64,000 nucleotides of DNA, from NCBI GenBank assembly GCA_028551475.1, contig CM052360.1, positions 4,514,501 to 4,578,500 of the forward strand, written 5' to 3'. Source of the stretch: Casuarina equisetifolia. Its lineage: Eukaryota; Streptophyta; Magnoliopsida; Fagales; Casuarinaceae. The notes beneath the pieces are model-generated. The model saw only the letters and a list, made by a program, of their open reading frames with translations. It did no database searches and had not been told where the DNA came from. Made by a program: the position numbers and the translations under genes. Below are positions 50,306-63,781 of this stretch, piece by piece; the first letter of the stretch is position 1; each line of letters opens with the position of its first letter.

Positions 50306-50902
50306 TCACCAGTTCACAAAGGGCACCCCAGAAGGAACTCGCTGGGCATATTCCACATACTGCAACCCAAAAAATTGCCTCAAGAAATACTCTTCGTATG
50401 GAATCCGTTGCGCAAAGAAGCGCCAAACAACAACCACAAATGCAATCGTTGATATGGGATTGCAGAGCATTATCTGAGTTCCAACTGACCAGATGAGGAA
50501 ACCACAGTATCCAGGATGTCTCATAAATCTATAGATTCCATTAGTAATCAATTTGTGATGTTCCTCATGATGAGTCCTGATAAGATGTGTGAAAGCCTGA
50601 CCAGCCGTAATTATCCCTGCTTTTCTTATAATTTCGCCAATTATGACCATTGCAAGCCCCAAGTTGCTTAGCCACCAGAGTTCCTTCAACCCAGGAAATA
50701 AAAGAATTTCAAGGAAGTACTCCACCAATGAAAAGATCATAGCCAAAAGATAATGTTTACTGATCAGAAGAGACGTGAGTGTAACATTTGACCTCCCATG
50801 CACAGCAACTGCTAAAATGTATTCAGAACTGTGAAAGAAGATTATTGCGAGGAACATCTGAGATAACTGCCTGTAAGCTGTGTAGCTGAGGACGTCTGTC
50901 AT
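50306..50902 (-). CDS. Protein-S-isoprenylcysteine O-methyltransferase (ICMT, STE14 type)
   Basis: Intronless 198-residue coding region; the start is the ATG at 50,902 (MTDVLSYTAYRQLSQMFLAI). It methylates the C-terminal prenylcysteine of CaaX proteins (small GTPases and others) in the ER membrane using S-adenosylmethionine. Hydrophobic segments are seen at about residues 17-33, 43-69, 84-100, 131-147 and 149-163. The catalytic region contains HHEEHHKLITNGIYRFMRHP, then GYCGFLIW (RHPGYCG at 128-134) and RIPYEEYFLRQFFG (166-179), all conserved in ICMT. Length equals the plant STE14A/B enzymes, shorter than animal ICMT. A minus-strand acceptor near 51,001 and donor near 52,048 suggest a 5' UTR intron of about 1 kb. 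Confidence 0.95.
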   Translation of the reverse strand: MTDVLSYTAYRQLSQMFLAIIFFHSSEYILAVAVHGRSNVTLTSLLISKHYLLAMIFSLVEYFLEILLFPGLKELWWLSNLGLAMVIIGEIIRKAGIITAGQAFTHLIRTHHEEHHKLITNGIYRFMRHPGYCGFLIWSVGTQIMLCNPISTIAFVVVVWRFFAQRIPYEEYFLRQFFGLQYVEYAQRVPSGVPFVNW

Positions 50903-53093
50903 TTTGGCAAATAAAAGCAATTAATTTTTGTTGCAGACGCAATGTATTGATATCTACAGCCTCTACAGGATGAAGAAACTTGCTGGGATTTGCTTCACAC
51001 CTGAAAAAGATACAGAGTGATAGAACATTGATAATAAAGATCGAATCCCCAAACCATCTGAAAGATGTATGAGGAATGACATCACCTGCCAAAGAGAGCA
51101 AGGATCAAAACAAGAGTTTAATTCTGCAGAAACTTTGAGGACGTAATGTTGCAGAAAAATCGTTTAACGGTAAACAATGTATTTCAAGCTAAACTGGATA
51201 AAGGTATATTGGCTGCTAAAGACAGCTAAGGGCATGAGGAGTGGAGTCTTCAACGTATTTCTTGCAACTGACCAACAAAATAGAATAGAATGCCGTTGAC
51301 ATTAAACTCTGGGGGCATTCCTGATTAACTAATCAAAGTAAAGAAAACTTATCAAACAAGCACAAATTCAAAGTTTTTTCTGGCATGGATTTGAAAAAAA
51401 TGAGACAGTACTTCCTGTGACTATCTTGGATCATCTATCAGTAATAAGGCTAAAAGGAAAATTCTCTCACTCAAGATTAAAGGATAAAATGGAGTACTTT
51501 AATACTCTTTCAAAATAAAAAACAATTTTGTGATTAACCATGACTCATGGGACTCCTTGTGGACTACAATATACCAACCCAAAGAACTCAAAAGCCCGAG
51601 GAACTCAAATCTTAACAACCCTTTCCAATCCCCTTTTTCTCAGACAAAGAAAATAGGACAAGGAGAATATTTGTAAGCAAAAATCAACTGGTAAGAGAAA
51701 CTCCAGCCAGCAAAAAAAGGATAACAAAGCATTAAATTTTCTTCGTCCGCTAATTCTAGAAGTTGTTTTCAATCATTCCAGTTCGAACACAAACCCCAAG
51801 ATTCAAACTTCCAGAATATCTTGATTTCAACAAAACCCTAATAGTTTCAGTTCCACCGATAACAAATATGCAATACTCGTGGATTTCATCTCTTTCTTTC
51901 TTTCTATCCGTTTCCAAATAATCGAACAGTCCATTTTCACCTTCTATTTATACTACGCAGCAAGTAAATCACAGCACAAGATCTAATCAAACACATCTAT
52001 TCTCAAACTTATCGAATTCACATACTAAAAATCTTAGTGAGATTACCTGAATACTGGGAGTTTACTCCTTCCCAGGACCCCCGACCTGAAGAAATCTATG
52101 AACTTTTGGCAAACGTCGAAAGAGAGACTAGGAAATTTAATAAAACTCAAAAGGGCATGGTTCGGATGTCCCAGGGTTATCCAAATACTGTCAGTTAATC
52201 AGATGCTTGGCACGGATCTGGAAGGCTACCCGCCGGGCTAGAGGCTTTCTGGGCACGTCCAACGGAGTAATCCCAGCTGTAAAGTTGGAGGCTTTAATAA
52301 AGCTATAATATATTACGCCCCAACTAAATTTTAACTATTCAAATGATATTTCCCCAAACCTCCACTTACTCAAGGAGAGCTCGAATCCCAGTTTAGAAAA
52401 TGAAAATCCAAAATGGACATGAGCAATCGCATTGGATATCAATTATCAGGTTGAAAGAAATCTCTTCTTACGTCGCTTGGATGGACAGAGAGAGTTTTGT
52501 CTCTGTGAAAGGAAAAGAAAAGCGTTGCCATTTTGGGACGGGCTTTTTGTTTTGATTTTGTTCTGGTTCTGTATTCGATTCTCTAGACCAAGCATTGGGT
52601 CTAAGCTTTTAATGCAGCTTGTGATATATAAAAACTCCATACCAATCTGTATGCCAGTGCAGTGGACTTACATCGGCTTATTACACGAATAATGTAAAGC
52701 TCTAAACGGGTTAATAATACACCGTCAAAAATGCACTTGATTTCTCTTCTTTTGGGGCACTAATAAGAGAAATAATACATCGCAATTTCTAATACATGGA
52801 TTGTCTAAACTCTGCTTCCCCTACATGGGTTTATATCATCTAGGCTGCCACTCGGTTGGTGTTACAGAAGTATCATACAAAACATTACAAAATTGTGACA
52901 CAGCATGACCACACTCTGTTACCAAGGAATATCATTACTTCTGAAGTGCTCTATAGATTAGTTCGAGGCAGCCAGTCATTGGGTCGAGAAGTCGTTCTAC
53001 AGAAATCATCAGACCGAGGAACTTCTGACTTCCTAAAGTAACTCCGAAAGCAGGATGGGCGTTTCAGCTGCAACTTCTTGGTCTAAAAGCATC
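50903..53093. other. ICMT 5' UTR and promoter; FeSOD 3' region
   Basis: The first ~100 bp should be ICMT 5' UTR, then an intron to about 52,047 and a leader exon up to about 52,140, by minus-strand GT-AG sites. 52,150-52,800 should include the ICMT promoter and shows no coding support. The right part includes the 3' UTR of the minus-strand superoxide dismutase gene. Confidence 0.4.
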
Positions 53094-56000
53094 TCAAGCA
53101 ATAGGAACATTAGGTTCACCTAAATTCACAAAGGCCTCTGCACGGGCCATGCGTGCCATTGCCGCATTCCAAGATACAAGATGGTTCATAAACGCATTCA
53201 CATACTGCTCTTTATCATTCTGTTCAGAGAAAGTCCAAGGATCATTAAGTAAAGATCTCATGGTTGTGAAAGAAAGAAGGGCAAGGCTACGAAGCTTGCT
53301 TACCATGTAATCCAGATAATAAGCATGCTGCCAAAAAAGCAGGTAGTGGCCTTATCAGTATCTTGCAGTATAGGAGAGGAAAAAGGAAACTGCAGATATC
53401 CCCCCACCCAACAGGGGCTGGGGGGCGGGGGGGAAGAGAGAGAGAGAGAGATGATTGACATACCTCCCACATATCTAAACTAATGATTGGCTGCCCAAGA
53501 AGAGACGATTAAAGCAATTAGTACGGTAAAGAGTGAGGAAACTGATATAGGAAAACAGAGATTTACTTACTATGTCATCCCATACTATTGGGCAAAAGGC
53601 ATTTGACGTTTTTGTTACTGCAAGTCGTCTCTCTTCTTTCTTCACTACACAAATGAATTACACTAGTTACAACTAACTGAAGCAGTTGACAGACCAAAGT
53701 AAGGCAAAAGCGATTTCCATAGTTAGTCAGCATAACACTTTGAAACAATATCACATTTGTATTTCCACTGCAGTCTCCCAATAGAAACGAGATCTTTTAA
53801 CTTTCTGATACAAGCACTGGCTCAAACCAGGACGCAGTGATACGAGGTCAGGGAGTCAAAAGAGGAATTACAGGAAATTGGCAAAAATATGAAACCATCA
53901 ACCAAAAGTTATCATTTAACTTCTAATGCACTCCACAATGTAATATCATCTATTACCACAAAATTAAGGATTTAGAATCTACAAAACAAGGTTTATTAAA
54001 TTTTCAATTCCTTCTTTCTTATCCACTTTTTCCTAGTTATTGATGTTTCCCTCAAAAACCTCTCAAGAGGAAACCAAGTACACACTCATAGCTACCAGTG
54101 TTTAAACATACGGAGTTATCTTCAAAGAGAAGGGTGACATAAAAAAATGAAATTTGGTTTGAGTATTGTTACAGCCACACATCTCTAAGTTGAGGGCAAG
54201 TCATGCAAAGCTCCCTACTCATATTCAGGGTCAGGAGAACGACATCAAGAAAATCCATCCATCACATGCACTACCGTAATTAAGATAACCAAAACATCTA
54301 AATTTATCTTGATAAGATAAAACTTCAGAAAAATAGATGTACAAAAAAGACGAGTAAACTTTAGTGCCAGGATAATATATCAGAGAAACATAGTTGAAAA
54401 AAAAAAAGTCTACATTTCTAAAATTTTTGGAAAAAAAAAAATTCTATTCTCAAAGCAGAAAACATTAACATTCAACAAATGATTTACTTCTCCAAATACA
54501 AAATACAAAGAAATTTCAACATAATCCCAAATACTTTTCAGAAAACAAAGCATATAAGGTTTTTTTACAACTTTGAAAGGATTATTTTGAAAAAAATCAA
54601 ATGTTAAACTTTATAGGAACAAAGATGGATTTATTATGCTTACAATAAAGCAAATAAATAAATGCATGACCATCAGATGTGCCCTCTCGCAAATTTTAAA
54701 CATCAAGAGAGATCACTCAGTGTCACAAGGAGTAGAACAGACTTTCAAATCTGGTATCCAAAATCCATCAAAATTAGTTGCATCAAAAAAGGACTCACCA
54801 ACAAGCCAAACCCAGCCAGATCCAGCCAGTGTCAGTGCTGCTCCTACAAACTTCTCTCTGAAATTTGTAAATGAACCAAAATCCTTTTTGATTTGCTCAA
54901 GGACACCTAGTTTGGGCATGTCCCCTCCTCCAGGTTGCATGCTTTCCCAAAAGAAGTCATGATTCCAAACCTGCAAAGGAAGATTCATGATTGGACTCTT
55001 CTCCCCTTTTATTTACTTACTGCTCTTTTTGTTTTGTTGTTTTTTTTTTTTTTCTGGGGAAGGGTAGGGGGGTGGGGGGAGGAGGGGTTGGTTTTGTTGG
55101 TGGGGGTTGTGGTTCATGTATTTCTAAACTCCTCAGATGTCTGAATATGCAAGGGTTGTCCACCAAAATACGAGTGATAGAGAGTACACATGTAGTAAAT
55201 TTCCTCCATTAATAACCACAGGGAGAAAGAGACAAGAATCTAAGGGAGGACAAGAAGAAAAAACTTTCTAGGATATTGGTTTTAGAATCACCTACTGTTA
55301 CATTGTTTTCCAAATTGATTGAGAAGGTACATGATCCCATATTCATGCTAAAGTAAATGGGCAAATGTTACTTAGTTCAGCTTCTCCTCAAGTACTCTAA
55401 ACTACTCTTCGATTTGAGTCCCTCCCGAAGATCCACAGAGGACATTTGCAACACTCCAATCCAAACACCCACAGCACCAAAATAAGAAAAAAAAAAATCA
55501 GTACGAAAATCAATTTTCTGTATCATCTTGTCATCCAACAAAGAGAACTTCAGTTTCTTTAGAAAGAACATTCTTACAACGGCCAGAGGTAATAGCAAGA
55601 GCCCAGGACAAAACAAAGCATTAAGGTTCTCACAAATTCCTGCCCCGGACTAAGTGTTCAGTCACATATTGATAAGGCCGTCCACACCACAGTGACAATT
55701 TTTTCCTCAAAGGCATTGATGAAGATCTCTAAATCGTTCAAATCATTGACCACTAACCAATTCACACGGACAATCAAAATGGCCAGACACTATACCCAAG
55801 AGCTAACAATCAAGAAAGTACCTGGGCAGCATTGTTGTATTCAGGTAAGGGGTTTCCATTGTTATATGTTAATTTCACAAGTTCATCCAGAGTGCAGCCA
55901 TACAATAGATTGTTCTTCTCCAACTGTTTGTTCAATCCTTCAACATAATTTTGATGGTGTCCTCCCCAGTGTATCTCCAGTGTCTTCCGGCTCAGATGTG

Positions 56001-57956
56001 GCTCTAAAGCATCCTGCATTTGAAAAAACAGTGCAGATAAATTAACCAAATAAAAAAGTTCATGGTGAGACCACTACAGTTTGCTACCAATAGATCTGAC
56101 GAGGTCTGAAAGGCAAATGTTCAGTGGGAAGATTGTTTTAATTAGCAGATATATCAATAAGCACATTCTCTGTAATAAACGGCCCTGGAATCCTGATTCC
56201 ATCACTGTAAAATTGTTTTCTCTCTGCTTACAACTCTTTAATCTTTTACCAGAAAGAGCAAAATAAATGAAATCTTAAGGCGAAAATAACTGAATTAATC
56301 TGATGCAATCAATTTTACAGTTACCTTTCTCAGAGGTGAGGGACAGCATAAGACAAACAGAAAGATGCATAAGAATGCAACAGATATCCTCATTTACTAT
56401 GGTTCTTTGTTTCGACACTTCCAGTTATTTGTTTCTTAATGAATAAACTTATCAAAGGCATTTTGCACAAAATTCAAGGACATGCCACCTGTAAACAACT
56501 TTGTCGTTTGACTACATATAAAGTACATGAAGAACAACTGCAACAAGTGGAAATTAAGGAGAGTCCAAGCACTCAAGCAAAGTTCAAGTACAAAAAAGTG
56601 ATATTATGTTCTCAAGCTTAAACAGGTTATGAAACCCATCAAAGGCATCTCAAAACCATTAAATATCTTCAGAAGTTTGTGTTTTGATGCAACTTTAATG
56701 GTTGTTGTAGAACTACCATAGTTGAACCGATAATTATGGCCCTGCAAGTGAGTAGTAGTTGTCTTGCACAAATTAGAAGCTAGGAAGTTCTTTTCCCTCC
56801 TTTTCTTTTCCTTCCTCTTGTCTATTTCTGGCAGGGAGCATATACCATAGAATCTAGAAAGTCATATACTCAACTGCTTACTCACAAGTTTATAAGGAGG
56901 TGTCCTCAAGCCATGGTAAGCAAAAATTTTTGAAGCTCCTCTAGACCAAGCAACCCATTTTTCTTGCCGCTGAGACTGAGTATAAAGAAAATCAGGAAAC
57001 ATGTTTTACAAGAAAGATACCATGAACAGATATTTAACATAAAGAACATAAAGAATGATTCAGAAACAGTCCATTTGATACAAAACCACAGTGAATAAAG
57101 GGGCAAAGAACTATTTGACTTGATCCATTCACTGAAAGGTAGCATGTCAGCAAAGAGAAGATATACAATAATCAAGAATAGTACAATGTTACCGGTAGGG
57201 AAGCAACTCTAAATGTACTTCATTATGGTTGGGGATTTAGAACGGTCTACAAATACCATTAGTATTAGGAACGAATCTATCACTGCTCGGTGCTTGTTAA
57301 GCAAGAGCTACAGGTGTAGCCATTTCAAGTTGAAATTACTGTCACCAAGGGGTGTCTAAAATAAGTAGTCGTTAAGAAGATGGCAATTATTAGTAACAGA
57401 TAGTAGATTTTCTGTCAGACACCAGCCAAATAATCACCTAATCCCTTTTGGAAAAAAACCCAATTGATATTTTTCTACTTTTAGGAAAATGTGAAACTCC
57501 TCTACTAGATACCCCACCCACCCCTACACAGTGCCATTGCGCCTGCGTCCTATTAACTCGTAATATCACAGCGAAGAGTTACACAAAGGATATGCGAAGA
57601 GCAAATACTTTGAAATTTAACAATTCTGCCAAACGAAAAGGCCACCATTAAGCATTTCAGTCATTTTATCAACGTGCGAACAAAATGAGCTTACACATAA
57701 GAGTTTGGGGGTTTTGTTACATTTCCATCAATTAAAGACAACGGCAGACCTTAATCGGAAACAAACAGACATCCCAACCACAACGAAGGATTTCTGAAGA
57801 ACAAATATTTAGTGACATGCAGTCAGAGAAGCCAAGAGCAGTGCAAATACATGAACTTACCAGGGAAGGGAGCTTGGGGCTCTTCCACTCCCGAGAGAAG
57901 CCGGTCCCTGAAAGAAGAGAACTTGCAGGGAAGGTAACGTAACAACAGGATCCCAT
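53094..57956 (-). CDS. Iron superoxide dismutase, chloroplastic (FSD3 type)
   Basis: Eight exons, 57861-57956, 56886-56969, 55822-56013, 54799-54970, 53571-53644, 53464-53490 (27 nt), 53304-53327 (24 nt) and 53094-53219, keep phase and give 264 residues. It dismutates superoxide to H2O2 and O2. Residues 1 to ~45 look like a plastid transit peptide. Metal ligands are His75 (EIHWGGHH), His128 (VWNHDFFW), Asp212 (LDMWE) and His216 (HAYYLDY). Gln124 in NNAAQ is the iron-type second-sphere glutamine. The C-terminus MARAEAFVNLGEPNVPIA matches FSD3, which in Arabidopsis works with FSD2 in plastid nucleoids beside the plastid RNA polymerase. The exon 2 acceptor is ambiguous by 6 nt (tandem TCTCAG). 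A TATA-like site lies 80 bp upstream. Confidence 0.95.
53404..53452. repeat. G-rich run and GA array in an FeSOD intron
   Basis: CCCCCACCC at about 53,401-53,409 is followed by three long G-runs (53,414-53,433, interrupted by CT and C) and then a GA array to about 53,452. The whole tract sits in the 136-bp intron between the two microexons. On the coding strand it is a CT/C-rich stretch just after the donor. Confidence 0.75.
55039..55110 (+). repeat. T-run and G-quadruplex-prone tract in an FeSOD intron
   Basis: A run of T (about 55,040-55,053) is followed by GGGG-AA-GGG-TA-GGGGGG-T-GGGGGG-A-GGAGGGG on the plus strand. This meets the usual four-G-run quadruplex pattern with very short loops. 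It lies in the intron between the exons at 54,970 and 55,822; the coding strand is the C-rich one. Confidence 0.75.
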
Positions 57957-59509
57957 TTCTGCTTTATCCCTATTGTAACTAAACAAGCATGTCTGCGGAA
58001 CACCGCTTCAAGTTCCGGAAAGTGTTCTTTCCCGCTATATATGCCAAGGATGGAGGAGAAGATAATGTGCCGTTCTAGTTCCCCCCAAAAAATTAAGATG
58101 ACGGATTACACCAACGGTATTTTTATCTTTAACAAATTTTTTGATTTCTCTCATTTTTTTTCTTTTTTTAATTTAACTCATACACTTAAACATATATACA
58201 GGGCATCGAACATTAACCTAATAATTAGTAGCCAATATGCTAGCTTACCACTAAACCAATAGACTTATTATTTCTCAGTTCTGAATCTAATTTTGGAGTG
58301 CTCAGTAAAGGTTAATATGTCATTTAACTGCTGGTTATTTATCAATAAATTACAATTTAAAGAAATTATTGTCAAGTTTGTAATTTTAAGAGGATATCAT
58401 AACAAATTTAATTAAACTTTTCAAACACCTCATGACAACTTATTAGGCTACACGGGTTAACTACAAATTGTGTTTGGGTGCAACCCACATAAGATGTTAA
58501 CAAATGTTATGTGATTAAACTGTTGGGCACTTGAATCCAGGTAGCCAATCAAGTTATTTAGAGTTAAATCTTGGCCTGCTTGAACAATATCTAGTAATCC
58601 TCTGCAACTGGTCTTTATATTTTTTCTCATTAGTTCATAGATCCATCTCTTTATTAGAAAATGTGAAGCCATATGCCAAATTTTGGAAAAACAAGGACCC
58701 TTCCAATGACGTCTCTGTGATTTGGAGGAGTCCATCTGTCTTGTCTACATGCACATGTAGGCCCAAACACGTGCAAAGGGTCACTTGTTTAATGACCGTA
58801 CCTTGTCATTAAATGTTAATCTCCATGAGGTCCAATACGATTTCTTAAAAATTAGCTTCCAAGAAGTGGTTTGCCTACTCAAGACATGCTGTGATTGATA
58901 TAGCATGTAAGTCGCTTCTTTTCCATATAATGTTTCATTCTAATGCTAGTTTATGTTGAACATGTAGGTTTAAGTTGCTTAGCCACTTTTGTTGGCCAAG
59001 TTCATGAGGACTGTATGCGACACAAAAACAAAGCATGACATTTATGTTTCATTTAAAACATTAGACCTTAAACATTCAGGCCATTTAAGCTGAGTTCGCA
59101 AAACAAAACAATGGAATGTATCGTCCAGATGACGACCAGGCACAAAATGGAGGCATTGGTTTTATTAAGAAACTCTCAAAGAGTGAATCTGTGGTGCCTT
59201 GTTATCCAAATCCTGTAACCAGAGGAAGTTTGTGATATGCCTTGAATAACATTAGACTTTGTTATATTCTGCCCAATTTTCATGGCGGTGACCCGGACAA
59301 AAATTCACTTGGCATTGGAAAGTGTAGGCAACTGCCCACAGGATTTTACCCAAAACTTCTAAGTTATGCACTCTCCAACCCCACCCAAAGAACAGGAAAA
59401 ATAACTGAGGATGCTCAACAATTTTGATTTTACAATTTTTCGCTTGAGATCTCAGGAGAACAGCTCTGGAATGTCTTCGTAGTTCTGGTCCTTGACACAT
59501 ACAAAGGCG
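57957..59509. other. FeSOD promoter region and PYRD 3' region
   Basis: 58,036-58,042 (TATATAT) is a TATA-like site on the minus strand about 80 bp above the FeSOD ATG. The remainder, to about 59,200, is AT-rich without coding support. 59,200-59,509 should contain the PYRD 3' UTR. No other gene is seen. Confidence 0.45.
58036..58042 (-). promoter_or_regulatory. TATA-like box of the FeSOD gene
   Basis: The minus strand reads GGCATATATAGCGGG, giving a TATATA core 80-86 bp upstream of the FeSOD start codon. Flanking sequence is GC-rich, which makes the core stand out. Confidence 0.5.
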
Positions 59510-62500
59510 TTATCTGCAATCTGCACCAACTGCTTCAATGATGGACTTAAAACCATCCCTTTCTAAGCAATTGGACAGTTCAGCCTAACAAAAACCAAAA
59601 ATAAAAATCATATCACAGCAGTAGACACAAGAAAAAAATAAAAATAAAAATTACTAAACCCACAATAATGCATTAACAAGCAATAGAAAATAAAGAAGAA
59701 AACAAGAAAATAGAACTGAAAACAGGCTACCAAGAAGAGAAAATAGAACCGAAAGATTACAGCTTTAAATTTCCTTTTCCTACAAGTCCTGCTTTCAGAG
59801 AAAAAAGCTATACAAGTACAGAAAACAACGCCAATAATTTTAACCAATTTATCTGACTAATAGCCCAGAAAGCCAAACTTTTTCTTCTTCTCTAGTAATG
59901 ACAATAAAACGCTCTTCAGGCAACCACTGTCTTTCAATCTTTAACCTATTCTAGTTCTGATCCATCTACAAATCCTAACATGATTCTTACAATCTGGCCT
60001 AAAGTTGGATGCATGATATGTCATTACCATCCTGCTTACTTACCATCATTACTTGACCTATTTGTTTCTAAAACCAAAACAAAGCAACAACGATGCCTTT
60101 TTCATACTTAATAATCTTAAAGGAAAACAGACAAAGAGACAAGAAACATCTAAAGAACCTACCTGTGAACAAGAGGCACTGAACAAAAACTTCCAAACGA
60201 ATAGGAGGTATGGGAAAGATTGATAACCTTCCTAGGAAAATGCCTTTACAATTGCCAAGACACATGCTTCCATGTACTTAAAACAATTTTACAATAGTAT
60301 GGAAAGGCTAGAGGACAGATCACGAAAATTTAGGACAAAACAAGCATTATATTCATCAACTTGAGAAGCTGACTTGATTGAAAAGCACCACAAGAAAGCA
60401 CCCTTCACCAACTATATAATACTCTATGCTAAGACAAAATTAAGTAACAAGTTAAATTTATTGGGATAGATGAAAAAAGAGCAAGACGTTCAAACAGTTT
60501 AATGTTCTCTAAAATTGCCCTAAAACCAAGTTTGGTGGTGTCGCCAGATAAAGATCCACAAAATTGAGATTATAATCCCACTCATCCTGCTGGAAAGGTT
60601 TCCATATCAAGATGAAAATAATTTTCACTCCAATTACAGATATCTAAGCACAACGAGTAGGTTATAAACTCTCAAAACAATCTCACCTTCAGTTAGATAT
60701 ATCTTCTCAGTAATAATTGTATCAAAAAAGCACAAACCAACCAAAAGCAATCTAATACTGAGGACTATAGAATCTATTATGCTTCTTTGTCAGCACATTC
60801 ATTGTGGTTCCCCTTCTTTTTTTATTATTTTATTTTATTTTATAATTTGCTCCCCTTTGGATCCATAATAGTATCCCCCGAGTAAAACTTTGCTCTAAGC
60901 CCTAGACCAATTAAAGGTGATCCCAAAACTCTGTAACCCAAAAAAACAACCCAGGGAGAGTGAAACAATCTTCCTTCAATGTGAAGTGCATCAACATGCT
61001 ACATCTACACCCTGTATTTAATTATCGTAGGTTTCCCATAAGTCCAACGTATTATAAATGCATCACAAAATACCTTTATCTGAGGAATAAGGGCAGGTCC
61101 CCCATAAGCAAATGCTGTATAAAGTTGAACAAGAGTTGCTCCAGCTCGAATTTTTTGGTATGCTTCCTCACCACTGAATCAAATGCATACTATAAGGTTC
61201 TAGAAAAGTAAAACTCATTAAAGCAGTTGCTTTGTTAACGGATGAGTATATGAGGACAAGGCAAAGGAGAGTTCTACTTTTACCTGCTAATTCCTCCACA
61301 ACCTATTAAAGGGACCTTTCCCTGAGAGAAAAAGATAAACAAGACTGTCAAGCTCTCACACACGACAAGACACATGAATACACAAAAGAAAAATAAATCC
61401 AGATTTTAAAGTATTAAAAGAACTGTATCCAAAGAGGCACCCTATGCTTCGCAGTGGCTTAGAAGTCTGTAGTCAAGGATATGGATCTACAGTAGACATT
61501 TTTATAAGAAACTCAGCAAGACTGTGATGACCTAAGAAACGTGGACCCTGGGATTGTATCAGGATCTGCTAGTAAAAATCTTACACTCATTCTAATATCA
61601 TATAACACAAGGAAAAGGCCAAATCATCCAACTTTCCAACCTCTACCATTTTGATGAGACAATGGGACAACAAGCTCATAGAATAAGTTCCCTAGCAGGA
61701 ATTATTGAAGCTTTTTGAGAAATCCTATGAATGAAGGAACGTTACAAGGCAAGTGTTTTTTAGGACCATGGACGAATTTCTCCTTTACCAGGCAACATCT
61801 ATCGATCTGTTCAACAACAATTATCGAACAGTCAGATCCATATCCATGCCATGGAATACATCACCATTTTGGATAAGTGAACAGGATGATAGCAATTGGT
61901 CCTTAGTTCAATCTTCTGATGCCCTAGTAGACCAGAGTGGCCAAAATATAGTACCTGGTCTAAGCGATGTTGGCAACCAAGGAAGAGACCCAGAAAGACA
62001 GATAAACAGCAAATATTTTGTGTTCAATTTGTGCATATCATGGTATGTAAGGTGAATGAAAAACATGTAATGTGAATTACAAAAGCAGCCAACTTACCCT
62101 TGTTAGAATGTACATTTCCTTCAAGATGTTGGTAGAGAGATTAAAAAGAGGCTTCCCACTTAAGCCACCAACTTCAGAAGCCAACGGATTTTTACTTACA
62201 GGATCTGGTCTTGAAACAGTTGTATTTGATATTATCTAAACCCAAAGGAGATCATAATAATAAATATAATATTGAAAGAATAACATCAAAGAAACAGATT
62301 GGAGCATATAGGGTAGCTTTCACCCTTTTTGGTACTAGACTCATGAATGCAAAACTACCTTAAGATCACAGAACATCATAGTATATTATTAAAGAGAAAG
62401 AAAAGAAACATAGATTATATTAGTAAAAAACCGCACAGAACATTTTACAGCACTAGCATTACTGAAAAAATAACGAATCTTAGATTTCCAAAACTTGAAT

Positions 62501-63781
62501 GAAACAACGAGAACGCTAAAGCACATTTTCATTAGACCTTGACCATATTACTGGAACTTTTTAAGCATTAAGAGAGTTCAATGCAAGTTAAATATAACTC
62601 GCTCTTTCAAATATCTTTTCAAATTAGAAATGTTATTAGTTCTGAACAACTCAGATTCAACACAGCTATAAAATATCATTTAATTTAATCTTACTTTTCT
62701 CAAAAGCACATACAAATAGTGGCAGACCTAAAGTTTGATGCTGATTTAATTACACCGGATGGTCTTATATAATTGCAACAGTCAAAGAACAACCTATGGA
62801 ACTTCTAGGTTTTTTTTTTTTTTTTTTTCCTTGGTTATAGAACACCAAGGTTGTTTTGCAAAGTTGGGCCTCCCAACACTACTACCATCAAAGCCTAGTC
62901 AAGCAGCAGTAACAGACATGGCACATGGGTTGGTAAATTGGAGAAAAGAGAGTCTATAATGGGGAGAAAAGTTACCAATCCATCCAAGCGGAGAGCAAGT
63001 GCAACCTACAATCACGGGCAAAGAACCTTTAGAACGTCACATTAGAAAATAGGAGTATCTGAAATAATGCACAAGTACATACTGCTGCTATGTCTTCAAG
63101 GTCTTCTTTAGACAGGTCTGGAGCGATTTTCACAAGCAAAGGGGGTGGGCCCTCTTCTCCCCACTGCATTTCATCACGAGCAGCTTGAACCTTAACAGAG
63201 CAAATGTTCCAAAATCCAACTTCAAGTTACACGGTGCAGTAAATTATATAGAGAGCCAAGTAAGATCATGCATGACTACCATACCTTCTTCACAAGGTCC
63301 TTCAATTGCTTTCTCCCCTGAAGCATACGTAGCCCTGGGGTATTGGGTGACGAAACATTAATCACCTACAGTGTAACATCACACACATTGTCAGATTAGA
63401 GAATCAGAACCAGAAACTTACAAAGATGCTTGAATTATCTATTACATAGAAGTAAAGTTTTGAAATATATGACTACAATAACAAAGAAATAGATAAACTA
63501 CAGTAAATCAGAGAAGAAAATTTACCAAGTAGTCAGCAAACTGGGACAATGTATGAACCCCTTGTACATAATCTGCAGCAGCATCTTCACTTGACTTATT
63601 CTTTCCAAGATTGACCCCAAGAATGCCAGGTCCAGCTTTGCCACCCTGTTTGCCTTCATCAGTAGATGAAGAAGAACTGCTTGAAGTTTCATCCAACTTC
63701 CTCTTACCATGCTGGGCACCCAACCTCTTCGCAACAGCAACAATTCCTTCACTATTGAAACCACAACGATTGATGATCGCA
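59510..63781 (-). CDS. Dihydroorotate dehydrogenase (quinone), mitochondrial, 3' part
   Basis: Eight exons are visible: 63526-63781, 63285-63365, 63083-63190, 62976-63005 (30 nt), 62098-62235, 61284-61321 (38 nt), 61074-61173 and 59510-59584. They keep phase and give about 275 residues; the 5' exons lie beyond the right edge (family length about 460). The enzyme oxidises dihydroorotate to orotate with FMN and passes electrons to ubiquinone at the inner mitochondrial membrane, the fourth step of pyrimidine synthesis. Motifs in order: [44 protein letters not shown] (class 2 active-site Ser region), [38 protein letters not shown] and [17 protein letters not shown] Ser-rich insert (SSSSSSST) before GPGILG is seen in plant members. 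The first visible exon starts in phase 2. Confidence 0.94.
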
